Source of the DNA: HGM12669 sp048527645 | GTDB taxonomy: Bacteria > Bacillota > Clostridia > Oscillospirales > CAG-272 | NCBI GenBank assembly: GCA_048527645.1 | Contig: DBGFNI010000006.1 | Span: 1-14,285, forward strand | DNA length: 14,285 bases | Direction: 5' to 3' | Shown: in pieces, positions 1-7,362 of the stretch | Layout: the number at the start of each line of letters is the position of its first letter | How positions within the stretch are numbered: position 1 is the stretch's first letter | Position numbers and translations under genes: made by a program | The notes under the pieces: generated by a model | What the model saw: only the letters and a program-made list of their open reading frames with translations | Database searches by the model: none | What the model was told of the DNA's origin: nothing

Positions 1-301
1 CCTCGCTGCCGGTTTCTTCATCCTGCTCCTCCACCGCCATCTGCCCGAGGGTGACGGCGTCATCGATGGATTGGAGCAAGCCCTCATATTCGCCGATTTT
101 ATTTTGCAGCTGTTTCAGTTTTTGCAGGATTTTGCCGGAGTTTTCCTGATCGGACCAAAAATCCGGCGCGGTCGTCAGCGCCTCTGTCTCCGCCGCGTCC
201 TGCCGCAGCTTTTCAATATTCAGCGTTTTTCCCAGCTCTTTTGCGCCGTCTGTCAAGGCGCCGTTGAGCCGGATCAGCGCTTCTTCCAACTGGATAATCA
301 A
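1..301 (-). CDS. prfB: Peptide chain release factor 2, N-terminal part (cut by window edge)
   Basis: RF2 recognises UGA/UAA stop codons on the ribosome and triggers peptide release. Only the first ~100 codons are here; the GGQ and stop-recognition domains lie beyond base 1. The visible part is the helical N-terminal domain, and the stretch around residues 28-60 (LNIEKL, then APDFW at 45-49, SDQENSGKILQ) is characteristic of RF2 rather than RF1. I chose the TTG at 301-299 because AAAGGGG on the minus strand (316-310) lies 8 bases upstream; an in-frame TTG at 307-305 is too close to that site. No internal UGA or CUUUGA-type slippery site interrupts the frame where many bacteria have the programmed +1 frameshift (about residue 25-28). 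The gene has its own promoter at 346-373. Family identity is sure; the start is likely. Confidence 0.9.
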   Translation of the reverse strand, partial: MIIQLEEALIRLNGALTDGAKELGKTLNIEKLRQDAAETEALTTAPDFWSDQENSGKILQKLKQLQNKIGEYEGLLQSIDDAVTLGQMAVEEQDEETGSE

Positions 302-345
302 ATGCAATTCCCCTTTGTGTCGTTATTATATATCATTCCACTACA

Positions 346-373
346 ATTATATCATAAAAATCGTTTTTGTAAA
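346..373 (-). promoter_or_regulatory. Promoter of prfB, extended -10 type
   Basis: On the minus strand TTTACA (373-368) and a perfect TATAAT (351-346) are separated by 16 bases, with TGA directly before the -10 (354-352) giving an extended -10. Transcription would begin near 339, leaving a leader of about 40 bases before the TTG start. It lies in the AT-rich 99-base gap between the GH110-like gene stop and prfB. No terminator hairpin is seen in this gap, so readthrough from the upstream gene is possible. Confidence 0.75.
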
Positions 374-400
374 CAGAATTTTGGTAAATTTTCGGATATT

Positions 401-2041
401 TTACAAATCTGCATCCGTGTCAAGTCCGCTCACGTCATGCAACTGCAAATATTCCTCCTGCTTTGCGGGATGAATGTTGCCGCGCAGCGTCAGATTTTCC
501 GTGGATTTTGCGAAGATGCCGCGGTATTCTGTAAACAGATTGTCCGTGATCGCGATATTAGAATGAACCGCCCCCCCGTGCTTGCGGTTTTCCGGGCAGA
601 TCTCAATGTAATATGCGCCGCACCGATCAAAGCAGTTTCGGCGGATCGTCACATCCCGCACGCAGCCGCTCTCATACCACTTGCCCGCATCATCGGATAT
701 CAGAATATGATCGTCCGTCACATCGGAGAACAGATTGTCTTCCACCACGACCTTTCCCCGCGTGGTGATCAGCATCCCGCGCGTAACAATACGCGTCATC
801 GTATTCCGCGCAAAGTAAAGATCCGGACACATGGTGGCGTCCTCAACGGCAAACTGCGCCCGTGCGCCCGCCGTGCTGTCAACTAGCACCGTGATATGGC
901 GCTCATCTGTCAATTCTGCCTGCATCACATTTGCCTCTCCGACGCAAAGCAGCGTTTCAGGATCCACATATTCGATGCGGTCGCCCGTATGGATGGGAAG
1001 AAAACCGCAGGTTTCGTTGTGGGGAAAAACAAGCACCAGACGGTTTTTCTCGATCTGTTCGATCAGAAAGTGAACCCCATGGACATTGATCACATCGTCC
1101 CCCGCGCCACAAAAATAGTTGTCCGTGACTGTCATCTGTCCCTTACACATACACATCTGAATAAAATCGGCGCAGGATGCCGTCTTCAGCACGCCGTCCT
1201 CCTCCGGCGCAAAGGTACAGCCGCAGACCGAAATATTTTCCGAATCCTGCGCCACAACTGCCAACGCAAAATTGAAATGCTGTGCGATGCCGCGCAGCGT
1301 CACATTGCTGCTGCCGTCAATGAATATGCCGTTATAGCGGCGTTTGCAGTTGTACACGCCGTAGTGCTCTCCCACGTTGAAAGCCTCTGTGTCGGGATAA
1401 GAAACGCGAAAAAGGTGATCCTCCAGCTCCGTGATGTCCGTCGCAAAGCGAAAGGGTTGGTGCGTTCTGGTATAGTGGGCTTCCGCTCCGTCACGGTACA
1501 TATGGGCGCAGTCCCACCCCGCCGGGGCTGCCAAAATGGGCGAGCGATAGCCGTAACCGACATAATCAAAATTGCCGTCCGCACGCTTTTCATAGCGGCT
1601 TTGCGCGTCCAGGCGATAATCCACCGTGTGCGCTGTCTTATCCACAACGGTGAACTCATGAAAATCCGGGTTGTCATGCGTGATGGCAATCCCGTCGATC
1701 ACAAGGTCCCGGCAGTGCAGCACCGCCGCGTTGGTCAGCTTGCCGTGCATCACAAAGCGCGCGCCTTTTCCGAGTAGCGTCACGCGGTTGAGGTTTTCCA
1801 GACAAAGACCGACCGGGATCACATGAGGCGGAAGTGCCCCCTCCGGATCCTCGGCGCCGACCGTGTTTGTGATGCGCAGCGTCTTTTTCGGGCAGTCCTT
1901 CGCGTCCAGATGATAGGTACCCGGGTCGATTACAACCGTAACAGGCTCCTGCGCCTGCGCAAGGGAGGCAAACAGCTGATTCAATTCCCGCGCGACCCAG
2001 CCGCCGGGTATCACGCCGTGATCTTTTGCAAAAATAATCAT
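401..2041 (-). CDS. GH110-like right-handed parallel beta-helix glycosidase (putative alpha-1,3-galactosidase), cytoplasmic
   Basis: A 546-residue protein with the repeated short-strand pattern of a parallel beta-helix. The stretches GAGDDVINVHG (312-322), HNETCGFLPIHTGD (341-354), RGMLITTRGKVVVEDNLF (421-438), WYESGCVRDVTIRRNCF (455-471) and EICPENRKHGG (480-490) follow the order and wording I know from GH110 alpha-1,3-galactosidases, inverting enzymes best known for removing the terminal galactose of blood-group B structures. The Asp pair 315-316 fits the catalytic acidic cluster. There is no signal peptide or membrane segment, and it is rich in cysteine, so a cytoplasmic enzyme acting on imported oligosaccharide is likely. 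I chose ATG 2041 because GGAAAGG (2055-2049) lies 7 bases upstream; the frame is open further upstream but that part looks non-coding. Substrate is inferred; a related uncharacterised beta-helix family is the alternative. Confidence 0.68.
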   Translation of the reverse strand: MIIFAKDHGVIPGGWVARELNQLFASLAQAQEPVTVVIDPGTYHLDAKDCPKKTLRITNTVGAEDPEGALPPHVIPVGLCLENLNRVTLLGKGARFVMHGKLTNAAVLHCRDLVIDGIAITHDNPDFHEFTVVDKTAHTVDYRLDAQSRYEKRADGNFDYVGYGYRSPILAAPAGWDCAHMYRDGAEAHYTRTHQPFRFATDITELEDHLFRVSYPDTEAFNVGEHYGVYNCKRRYNGIFIDGSSNVTLRGIAQHFNFALAVVAQDSENISVCGCTFAPEEDGVLKTASCADFIQMCMCKGQMTVTDNYFCGAGDDVINVHGVHFLIEQIEKNRLVLVFPHNETCGFLPIHTGDRIEYVDPETLLCVGEANVMQAELTDERHITVLVDSTAGARAQFAVEDATMCPDLYFARNTMTRIVTRGMLITTRGKVVVEDNLFSDVTDDHILISDDAGKWYESGCVRDVTIRRNCFDRCGAYYIEICPENRKHGGAVHSNIAITDNLFTEYRGIFAKSTENLTLRGNIHPAKQEEYLQLHDVSGLDTDADL

Positions 2042-2297
2042 GTTTTTTCCTTTCCAAATGTCTGAGATAAAACGAAAAGCGATTACCGGCACATAATTGC
2101 GCCGCGGATAACAAAGCACCTCTCACTGCACTTTTTTCGTCACAAAACACCGCACGATGCAAAATACGTCGCTCACAACTTCTGATCCGACAACGTTTCA
2201 TGCGGTGCACGGACGAACTACGGTGCATCACGATAGCGCAGAAGTGGTTATTTACATATTCTGTAATATACCGCATATCCAAAAGGAGGTATTGCAA
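2042..2297. other. Divergent intergenic region between the GH110-like gene and dapA
   Basis: These 256 bases hold the start regions of two divergent genes. The strong dapA ribosome site AAGGAGGT is at 2283-2290, and the GH110-like gene site is at 2049-2055. No confident sigma-A promoter is visible for either gene; TTTACA at 2251-2256 is a possible dapA -35 without a good -10. CGGTGCA occurs twice in direct orientation (2203-2209 and 2221-2227), and CACCGCA (2148-2154) is complementary to TGCGGTG (2201-2207). These short repeats could be regulator sites, but that is speculative. I see no lysine riboswitch or T-box consensus, no RNA gene and no small ORF worth calling. Confidence 0.4.
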
Positions 2298-3200
2298 ATG
2301 AAATTGGAAAAACCGTTGTTTTCCGGTTGCGGCACGGCGCTGATCACGCCCTTTTCCGGTGGGATCGTGGATTATCCCGCCATGGGTGAGCTGATCGACT
2401 GGCAGATCGCCAGCGGCGTCGACGCGCTCATCATTGCCGGCACCACCGGAGAAGCACCCACGCTGACCGAAGCGGAAAAAATGGCGGTGATGAAGTACGC
2501 AATCGAAAAAACGGCGGGACGCGTGCCGGTGATTGTCGGTACCGGCTCAAATAATACGTCCTATGCCGTTCGTCTTTCAAAATACGCACAGAGCATCGGT
2601 GCCGACGGCATCCTCGTGATCACCCCGTACTATAACAAAACCTCGCAGGCGGGAATCGTCGCGCATTTCACAGCCATCGCCGATGCAACGCAGCTCCCGT
2701 TGCTGATTTATCACATTCCGTCCCGTACATCCATGAAAATCGAAATCCCGACCTTCGTTACCCTCTCGCACCACCCAAGAATCGTCGGCGTGAAAGAAGC
2801 CGGAAACGACCATGCATATCTGGTGACGCTGTTTGAGCAGTGCGGTCACATGCTGGATATTTACACCGGGAACGACGAGCTGACATACAGCACGCTCGCG
2901 CTCGGCGGAAAAGGCGTCATATCCGCGGCGTCAAATGTCATTCCGAAAGAGATGAGCGACATCTGCCGCATGTGGTATGCGGGTCAGACGCAGCAGGCGC
3001 GGCGTCAGCAACAGAATTTGCTGCCGATGATCCGCACGCTGTTTTCCGAAGTGAATCCCATCCCGGTCAAAGAGGCGCTGTATCAAATGAACATGATACG
3101 GCGGGAATACCGCCTGCCGCTCTTCCCCATGGATGAGGAGGGCGTGCAGCGCGTCCGTGCACAGCTGCGCCAATACCGTCTGCTGCCGGAATATCCGTAA
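2298..3200 (+). CDS. dapA: 4-hydroxy-tetrahydrodipicolinate synthase
   Basis: Condenses pyruvate with aspartate semialdehyde, the first committed step to diaminopimelate and lysine, in the cytoplasm. The 300-residue length matches the family (TIM barrel, usually tetrameric). Visible motifs are GTTGE (48-52), PYYNK (110-114), YHIPSRT (138-144) with the active-site Tyr138 and the substrate-carboxylate Arg143, GVKEA (164-168) with Schiff-base Lys166, GVISAASN (206-213) and NPIPVKEAL (253-261). The Arg in SRT favours true DapA over sialic-acid lyase or keto-sugar aldolases of the same fold. ATG 2298 is chosen for its near-perfect AAGGAGGT, 7 bases upstream; the frame runs open to 2157 but that stretch looks non-coding. 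It is the only plus-strand gene, not next to dapB or asd, and its stop is 22 bases from the end of the convergent membrane-protein gene. Confidence 0.93.
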   Translation: MKLEKPLFSGCGTALITPFSGGIVDYPAMGELIDWQIASGVDALIIAGTTGEAPTLTEAEKMAVMKYAIEKTAGRVPVIVGTGSNNTSYAVRLSKYAQSIGADGILVITPYYNKTSQAGIVAHFTAIADATQLPLLIYHIPSRTSMKIEIPTFVTLSHHPRIVGVKEAGNDHAYLVTLFEQCGHMLDIYTGNDELTYSTLALGGKGVISAASNVIPKEMSDICRMWYAGQTQQARRQQQNLLPMIRTLFSEVNPIPVKEALYQMNMIRREYRLPLFPMDEEGVQRVRAQLRQYRLLPEYP

Positions 3201-3222
3201 GGTCAAGCGCTGAGAAATCCGC

Positions 3223-3657
3223 TCATGCCGCACGCAGCTTCGGAAATATGATCCAAAGCAAAACGGCACAAAGCCACTGTGCCGCGCCAAGCGCGATCAT
3301 ATACAAGGGGAAATAAGTCCATGTGTCGGCAATCTCAAAGGCGCCGCGGGTCAGGCTGAAGAGCGTCGCGGTGGCTACGCCCGCGTTCATCAGATTAAAG
3401 CAAAGTCTGCCGGGACGCGGGATCTTCCGCGCCGCCGCGCAAAGCACGCAGGGCAAAAAGCCGAATATGCCCGGCACGGCAAACGCCCATGTCATATACC
3501 GTGAGGTGACGCCGTGCCCGAAATGAGTATACACCACACCGAAAATCAGAACAAACAGCGTCACGCCGCAATACACCGCCGCGCTTTTGCGCATCCGGTC
3601 AGCAAAGAAGCCGCCCTTGCGGGAGGAGTGTTTCGATTCAATAGCCGATGTAAACAA
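3223..3657 (-). CDS. Small four-helix membrane protein, unknown function
   Basis: A 144-residue protein I do not recognise. It has four hydrophobic stretches, near residues 26-46, 54-75, 88-105 and 113-137, joined by short basic loops (for example RKIPRPGR at 77-84), which suggests an integral membrane protein with both ends inside by the positive-inside rule. The TTG start at 3657 is supported by AGGAG (3671-3667) 9 bases upstream inside the preceding gene. The two frames overlap by 20 bases, suggesting translational coupling with the phosphodiester glycosidase gene. A start at the later ATG (residue 22) is possible but has a poorly placed ribosome site. It is the last gene of the ftsK string. 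No catalytic motif is visible. Confidence 0.7.
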   Translation of the reverse strand: MFTSAIESKHSSRKGGFFADRMRKSAAVYCGVTLFVLIFGVVYTHFGHGVTSRYMTWAFAVPGIFGFLPCVLCAAARKIPRPGRLCFNLMNAGVATATLFSLTRGAFEIADTWTYFPLYMIALGAAQWLCAVLLWIIFPKLRAA

Positions 3658-4741
3658 TGTCGCTCACTCCTCTCTCTTTATAGCCGTAATTGCCGTTGGT
3701 CGGGAGATTGATCACCTGCCCGCAAAACACCATGGTCGCCGAGCCGCCGCCGTCCATGTTGTAGCCGTCGACGCATCCGAGCTCCTGCATAAAGCCCGCT
3801 AACTGATACAGGGACAGCCCCGCGCTGTAACCGCATCGTCCGCCCTCTGTCTTCACCTGCGCCGGATCTGTCACAAACGGCTGTGCGAGCGGCTGCAATT
3901 CTCCCGTGACAGCATCGACCGTTGCCGTGCGTCCGTCGCTGGTCACAAAGCAGTAGTGCAGCCAGCCGTCCTCATCCGTTTCATACCTGCCGATACAGGT
4001 GCGGGGGTTGGATGCCTTGCACCGTGCAACCTCTGTGGTCTCCCCCGTGACAACCTCCCCGCCCCACAAAAGCGTGGGACCGAAGCCGAAAATCTGCCAG
4101 GACTGCTGCCACTTCTCCATCTCACCGCGCACTTCCTCAATGCGCGTGAACGACCCATCGTAGCCGATTACCAGATCCTCATACAGATCATCCGTGCGGG
4201 CGCTGTCGCGGTAGCTGATCCCGTTGCGCAGCACAAAGCTTTCGTCATGATAGCCGAAATAGTCGCCGTTGATCGCGAGAATAGCCTGATGCCGCTGTGC
4301 GATATCCGAGGTGTTTTCCGTGATGTGAACACCGAAGGTATTTTCCGCAAAACCCGCTTTAAGATACTTGACGTCGCGCACGCGGATGTCCGCCACATAA
4401 ATATCTGTGTGCAGTCTGCGGTACTGGTCAATCCGAATTTCAATGTTTTCATCGCGGTAACCCCGCGCGGTATAGGTCAGCCCCGTGTCGTCATCCGAAT
4501 CAACCGGGATATTTTCCTGCTCCCAGTAGCCGTAGCCGTTTTCGTCCAGTCCGTCCTGCGGCCCTGTCTTGGTCAAAAATGTCTCGCTCGCATCAACCGG
4601 TCCGTTGTATTCCACCTTGACCGTTCCGTGCGGCAAAATGAATTCCACCATTGCCGAACTCAAAACGGTCAGCACCAATATTAGCGCGTAGACGCATGCG
4701 AAGCGGTAGGGCTTTTTCAAGAAAGATATCACTTTATTCAT
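3638..4741 (-). CDS. Membrane-anchored phosphodiester glycosidase family protein (NAGPA/DUF2233)
   Basis: A 367-residue protein with one N-terminal membrane segment (about 14-35) and no cleavage site that stands out, so an extracytoplasmic domain is expected. The domain resembles N-acetylglucosamine-1-phosphodiester alpha-N-acetylglucosaminidase (NAGPA; older label 'exopolysaccharide biosynthesis protein'). Visible motifs are AINGDYF (156-162), FGFGPTLLWGGEVV (218-231), NPRTCIGRY (245-253), GYSAGLSL (304-311), NMDGGGSATM (328-337) and GVSDIV (358-363). The family cleaves sugar phosphodiesters, and in bacteria the substrates are mostly unproven wall or capsule glycans. ATG 4741 begins 10 bases after the mltG stop. 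The only AGGAG lies 18 bases upstream inside mltG, too far for a good site, so expression probably depends on coupling to mltG. The frame is open upstream but that lies inside mltG. Confidence 0.85.
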   Translation of the reverse strand: MNKVISFLKKPYRFACVYALILVLTVLSSAMVEFILPHGTVKVEYNGPVDASETFLTKTGPQDGLDENGYGYWEQENIPVDSDDDTGLTYTARGYRDENIEIRIDQYRRLHTDIYVADIRVRDVKYLKAGFAENTFGVHITENTSDIAQRHQAILAINGDYFGYHDESFVLRNGISYRDSARTDDLYEDLVIGYDGSFTRIEEVRGEMEKWQQSWQIFGFGPTLLWGGEVVTGETTEVARCKASNPRTCIGRYETDEDGWLHYCFVTSDGRTATVDAVTGELQPLAQPFVTDPAQVKTEGGRCGYSAGLSLYQLAGFMQELGCVDGYNMDGGGSATMVFCGQVINLPTNGNYGYKERGVSDIVYIGY

Positions 4742-4751
4742 AGCTTGGGAA

Positions 4752-6296
4752 TTACTGTTCTCCTTCGGCGGCGATTCTCTGCACAGCAGCGTCGTGCTCT
4801 TCCTTGGTAGTGGAAAACACGCTGTGCCCGTCGTTGTCCGCAACAAAATAATAGTATTCTACGGTTACCATCTGCCCGTCCTTTTCAATCTGATTGGTCG
4901 GATACAGTGCATATCGGATCGCATCCAAACCGGGATTGCAGATAGCACCGGGGGGCAGACCCGGATATACATATGTGTTATACTGATTTGTAGACGCCAG
5001 CTGTTCTCTGGTCAGCTTCTCCGTTCGGTTGCCAACGGCGTAGCGCGTCGTCGCGTCGCTTTCAAGCTTCGGGAAGATGTCGCTGTGGTTCAAACGGTTG
5101 TGGAACACCTGAGAGACCAGACCGTATTCCTCCGAATACTTCGCCTCCGCCTGAATCATCGAAGCGAGGGTGATCACCTGATCCATGGTCATGCCGCTTT
5201 CCTTTGCCACATCATAATATTCGTCCGTCAGCTTGGACTGCGTGTTGAGCAGCATTTTATAAATCACCGTAATCTCGTTGGAATCCTGATAAATGTAATA
5301 CGTGTCAGGGAATAGATATCCCTCCAAACGATATTTGCGATTCGGATTATCCGGCAGTTCCCGGAGAAAACGGAATTCCTCCGTGTTGTATTCATAATCG
5401 TTGATCGCTGACAGATATCCCTCGCGGGTACCGACGCCCTTCTCCTCCACTAAGTATTCGATGATTTCATCAACATCATACCCTTCCGGGATGGTGATCA
5501 CAACCTGCTGGCGGCTGGAAATTTTATAATTGTTGAAGGTCTGGATAAACTCATTGTAATTGAGCTGCGCCGTCACATCGTATGAGCCGGGACACGGCTC
5601 AAAGGTGACATCCTTGATCTTGCAGTACAAGCGGAAGAGCGTGGGATATTTGATCAGATTATTCTCCCGCAGCATCTGGCTGACATCGCCGATATCCATA
5701 TCCGGCGTGATCTCAACCGTTACCTCAGCGTCATCCTTGACAAACGCAAACACGTCGTTGGCGGCAGCAATGATCATCCATGCAGCAAAAGCAGAAACCA
5801 CCAGTACGCACACAATATAAATCACCGCGCGAATCAGGCTATGCAAAACTGGGTCGTCCCCGATGGTGCGCTCCGTTTTGCTGCGTTTTTTCTTTTTCCG
5901 GCGTTTGTCCGCCGTGTGCTTTTCCGGCGCGGCGGGTGTGGCGGCGCTGCGGCGGACAGGCTCTGCTTTACCGAGCGCGTCGCCTTCGCCAGCCCCATCA
6001 GAGGCGGCGCCTGCGGCTGGGTTGGTGTTCAACGTCGGGATCGGCTGCGTCGGCTGCTGCACATAGCCATCCGAAGCATCCGGGTGCGCTTCTGTGCGAA
6101 CGGCATTCTGCGGCCTCTGCGGCGTGTGCTGCGGCTTGCCGCTCCCCCATGCGCTCCCGGCGTCACGATCCGCGCCGGTTGTCTTGGGTCGATGGGGCGC
6201 CTGCTCCTTGATTTGGGAAAAAGACAGAGAAGAAAAGCCGTCCGTTTCGGTATGATTCCCGTTTTGCGAATCGGAACGATTGGAATGTTGGTCCAT
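4752..6296 (-). CDS. mltG: Endolytic murein transglycosylase MltG (YceG-like), with long cytoplasmic tail
   Basis: MltG cuts nascent peptidoglycan strands at the outer face of the membrane and is thought to release new glycan chains and set their length. This 514-residue protein has a long polar, low-complexity N-terminus (1-150) ending in a basic run (130-140), one membrane segment (about 155-180), a LysM-like region and the catalytic domain. Motifs are EGYLFPDTY (325-333), LASMIQAEA (377-385), FHNRL (398-402) and YNTYVYPGLPPGAICNPG (439-456). Glu384 aligns with the catalytic glutamate of Escherichia coli MltG; the preceding glutamate of the usual EKE is Gln382. ATG 6296 has AAGGAG (6308-6303) 6 bases upstream. 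It is longer than E. coli MltG (about 340 residues), mostly through the tail. It sits between the CPBP protein and the glycosidase. Confidence 0.92.
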   Translation of the reverse strand: MDQHSNRSDSQNGNHTETDGFSSLSFSQIKEQAPHRPKTTGADRDAGSAWGSGKPQHTPQRPQNAVRTEAHPDASDGYVQQPTQPIPTLNTNPAAGAASDGAGEGDALGKAEPVRRSAATPAAPEKHTADKRRKKKKRSKTERTIGDDPVLHSLIRAVIYIVCVLVVSAFAAWMIIAAANDVFAFVKDDAEVTVEITPDMDIGDVSQMLRENNLIKYPTLFRLYCKIKDVTFEPCPGSYDVTAQLNYNEFIQTFNNYKISSRQQVVITIPEGYDVDEIIEYLVEEKGVGTREGYLSAINDYEYNTEEFRFLRELPDNPNRKYRLEGYLFPDTYYIYQDSNEITVIYKMLLNTQSKLTDEYYDVAKESGMTMDQVITLASMIQAEAKYSEEYGLVSQVFHNRLNHSDIFPKLESDATTRYAVGNRTEKLTREQLASTNQYNTYVYPGLPPGAICNPGLDAIRYALYPTNQIEKDGQMVTVEYYYFVADNDGHSVFSTTKEEHDAAVQRIAAEGEQ

Positions 6297-6340
6297 TGCG
6301 ATCTCCTTTTCAAATTTTTCCTAACGAAATTTACCTATCC

Positions 6341-7324
6341 TTACAACTGTATCAAAAATGAAGCTGCGGCATATACCGCGATGCAAATCAGCATTGCCGG
6401 ATGAACAAAACGGGAAACGAGAACACGCCACCCGCTCTGACGGTTCTGTGGCGCACTGCTTTGCTCCGGCAGCTCATCCTCCCCCGCGGCAAGCGCGATC
6501 CGCTCTGCTTCTCCCGCAAGCAAAGCGCCGAACAAAAGCAGCAGCGCGACAGAAACAAAGACAAAGAACACCATGCCGTCCGGCTTGCCGACAAATGACC
6601 AGATATAGCGCTCCAGACCGATTTGATACAGACAGTATACAAAATGTACGATCATCGCACCGAAAACAGAGTCGGTCACGCATACCACAAAGGCAAGAAT
6701 CAGACCGTACAGAAAATGCACCAGCGCATCCCCTGCGGAAAACTGCGTCAGCGCGAACAGAAACGCACTGCACACAACAGCTGTCACCTTGCCGTATTTT
6801 TCATAATACGCAAACACCACACTGCGGTAATAAAAGCACTGCACCACCGCGGGGATCAAAGCGAAAATCAGAATCGTGTAGGCGCTGTCAAGCGGATCAA
6901 AGCCGATAGTCGGCGTCGGAATCCCCCACAACACTCTCGTGTTGGGCAAATAGCCTGCCACGGTCTGCAAAAGCAGCTTGAGCACCGTCAGCGCACAAAC
7001 GGTAAAGCCGGAGACAAACAGCACAAACACAGCCTTTTCTGCGCCGAACAGGCGCAGATGCATCCGTTTGTAATAAGACGGCGGCTGCAGTTTCACAAAA
7101 AAGATCGCCGGCAAAACAAACGCCATCAGCTCTAAAATCAAAACCAGCAGAAAGGAGGTTCCGCCTCCCTGTGCAACCGGGTCAATATCCAAAAAATATC
7201 CGACTGTCAGCACACCGACGGTGTAAAGCTGTAAAACCGGCGGCGTAATATACCGCAGTTTGCTCTTTTTTTGCCGTACCCGGTCAGGCGCGGTGCGCGG
7301 CAACGCGGTTTGTTGTTTTTCCAA
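6341..7324 (-). CDS. CPBP (Abi/CAAX-protease-like) membrane protein with degenerate catalytic motifs
   Basis: A 327-residue polytopic membrane protein with about eight hydrophobic stretches, including 27-45, 57-78, 97-120, 147-165, 180-195, 200-218, 250-270 and 308-326. The arrangement of residues 150-235 matches the CPBP/Abi core, whose active members carry EExxxR, FxxxH and HxxxN. Here motif 1 reads QCFYYR (162-167), motif 2 FALTQ (190-194) and motif 3 HFVYC (227-231), so both glutamates and one histidine are lost. It is probably an inactive relative acting as a binding or scaffold protein; this is inference. The TTG start at 7324 is chosen because GAGGAG (7338-7333) lies 8 bases upstream. 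It starts 38 bases after the DJ-1 gene stop and ends 44 bases before mltG, so it is very likely in the same transcript. Family call is good, function unknown. Confidence 0.72.
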   Translation of the reverse strand: MEKQQTALPRTAPDRVRQKKSKLRYITPPVLQLYTVGVLTVGYFLDIDPVAQGGGTSFLLVLILELMAFVLPAIFFVKLQPPSYYKRMHLRLFGAEKAVFVLFVSGFTVCALTVLKLLLQTVAGYLPNTRVLWGIPTPTIGFDPLDSAYTILIFALIPAVVQCFYYRSVVFAYYEKYGKVTAVVCSAFLFALTQFSAGDALVHFLYGLILAFVVCVTDSVFGAMIVHFVYCLYQIGLERYIWSFVGKPDGMVFFVFVSVALLLLFGALLAGEAERIALAAGEDELPEQSSAPQNRQSGWRVLVSRFVHPAMLICIAVYAAASFLIQL

Positions 7325-7362
7325 CTGACATACTCCTCATTCAACGATAAGATGGTTCTCTC

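Noticed and set aside
293..316. AGGGG followed by TTTGA on the minus strand at the prfB start, resembling the RF2 frameshift signal
   Set aside because: The UGA is in the wrong frame relation for a +1 shift into the RF2 frame, the spacing is too long, and the GGGG sits at normal ribosome-site distance from the TTG start.
71..886. Long plus-strand frame across prfB, the gap and the end of the GH110-like gene
   Set aside because: It is antisense to two well-supported minus-strand genes, crosses the prfB promoter, and its translation has no recognisable pattern.
896..1777. 293-codon plus-strand frame opposite the GH110-like gene
   Set aside because: Shadow of the beta-helix gene; basic, cysteine- and histidine-rich translation without a domain and no ribosome site.
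2042..2119. N-terminal extension of the GH110-like protein to an upstream start
   Set aside because: The internal ATG at 2041 has a well-spaced GGAAAGG; the extension would be basic and aromatic, not signal-like.
2157..2297. N-terminal extension of dapA
   Set aside because: The frame is open, but the family starts at about MKLEK, and the best ribosome site in the window is 7 bases before that ATG.
3201..3222. Bidirectional terminator between dapA and the convergent membrane-protein gene
   Set aside because: Only 22 bases, with no stem of useful length and no T-run on either strand.
3956..4684. 242-codon plus-strand frame opposite the phosphodiester glycosidase
   Set aside because: Antisense shadow; the minus-strand frame carries clear family motifs throughout.
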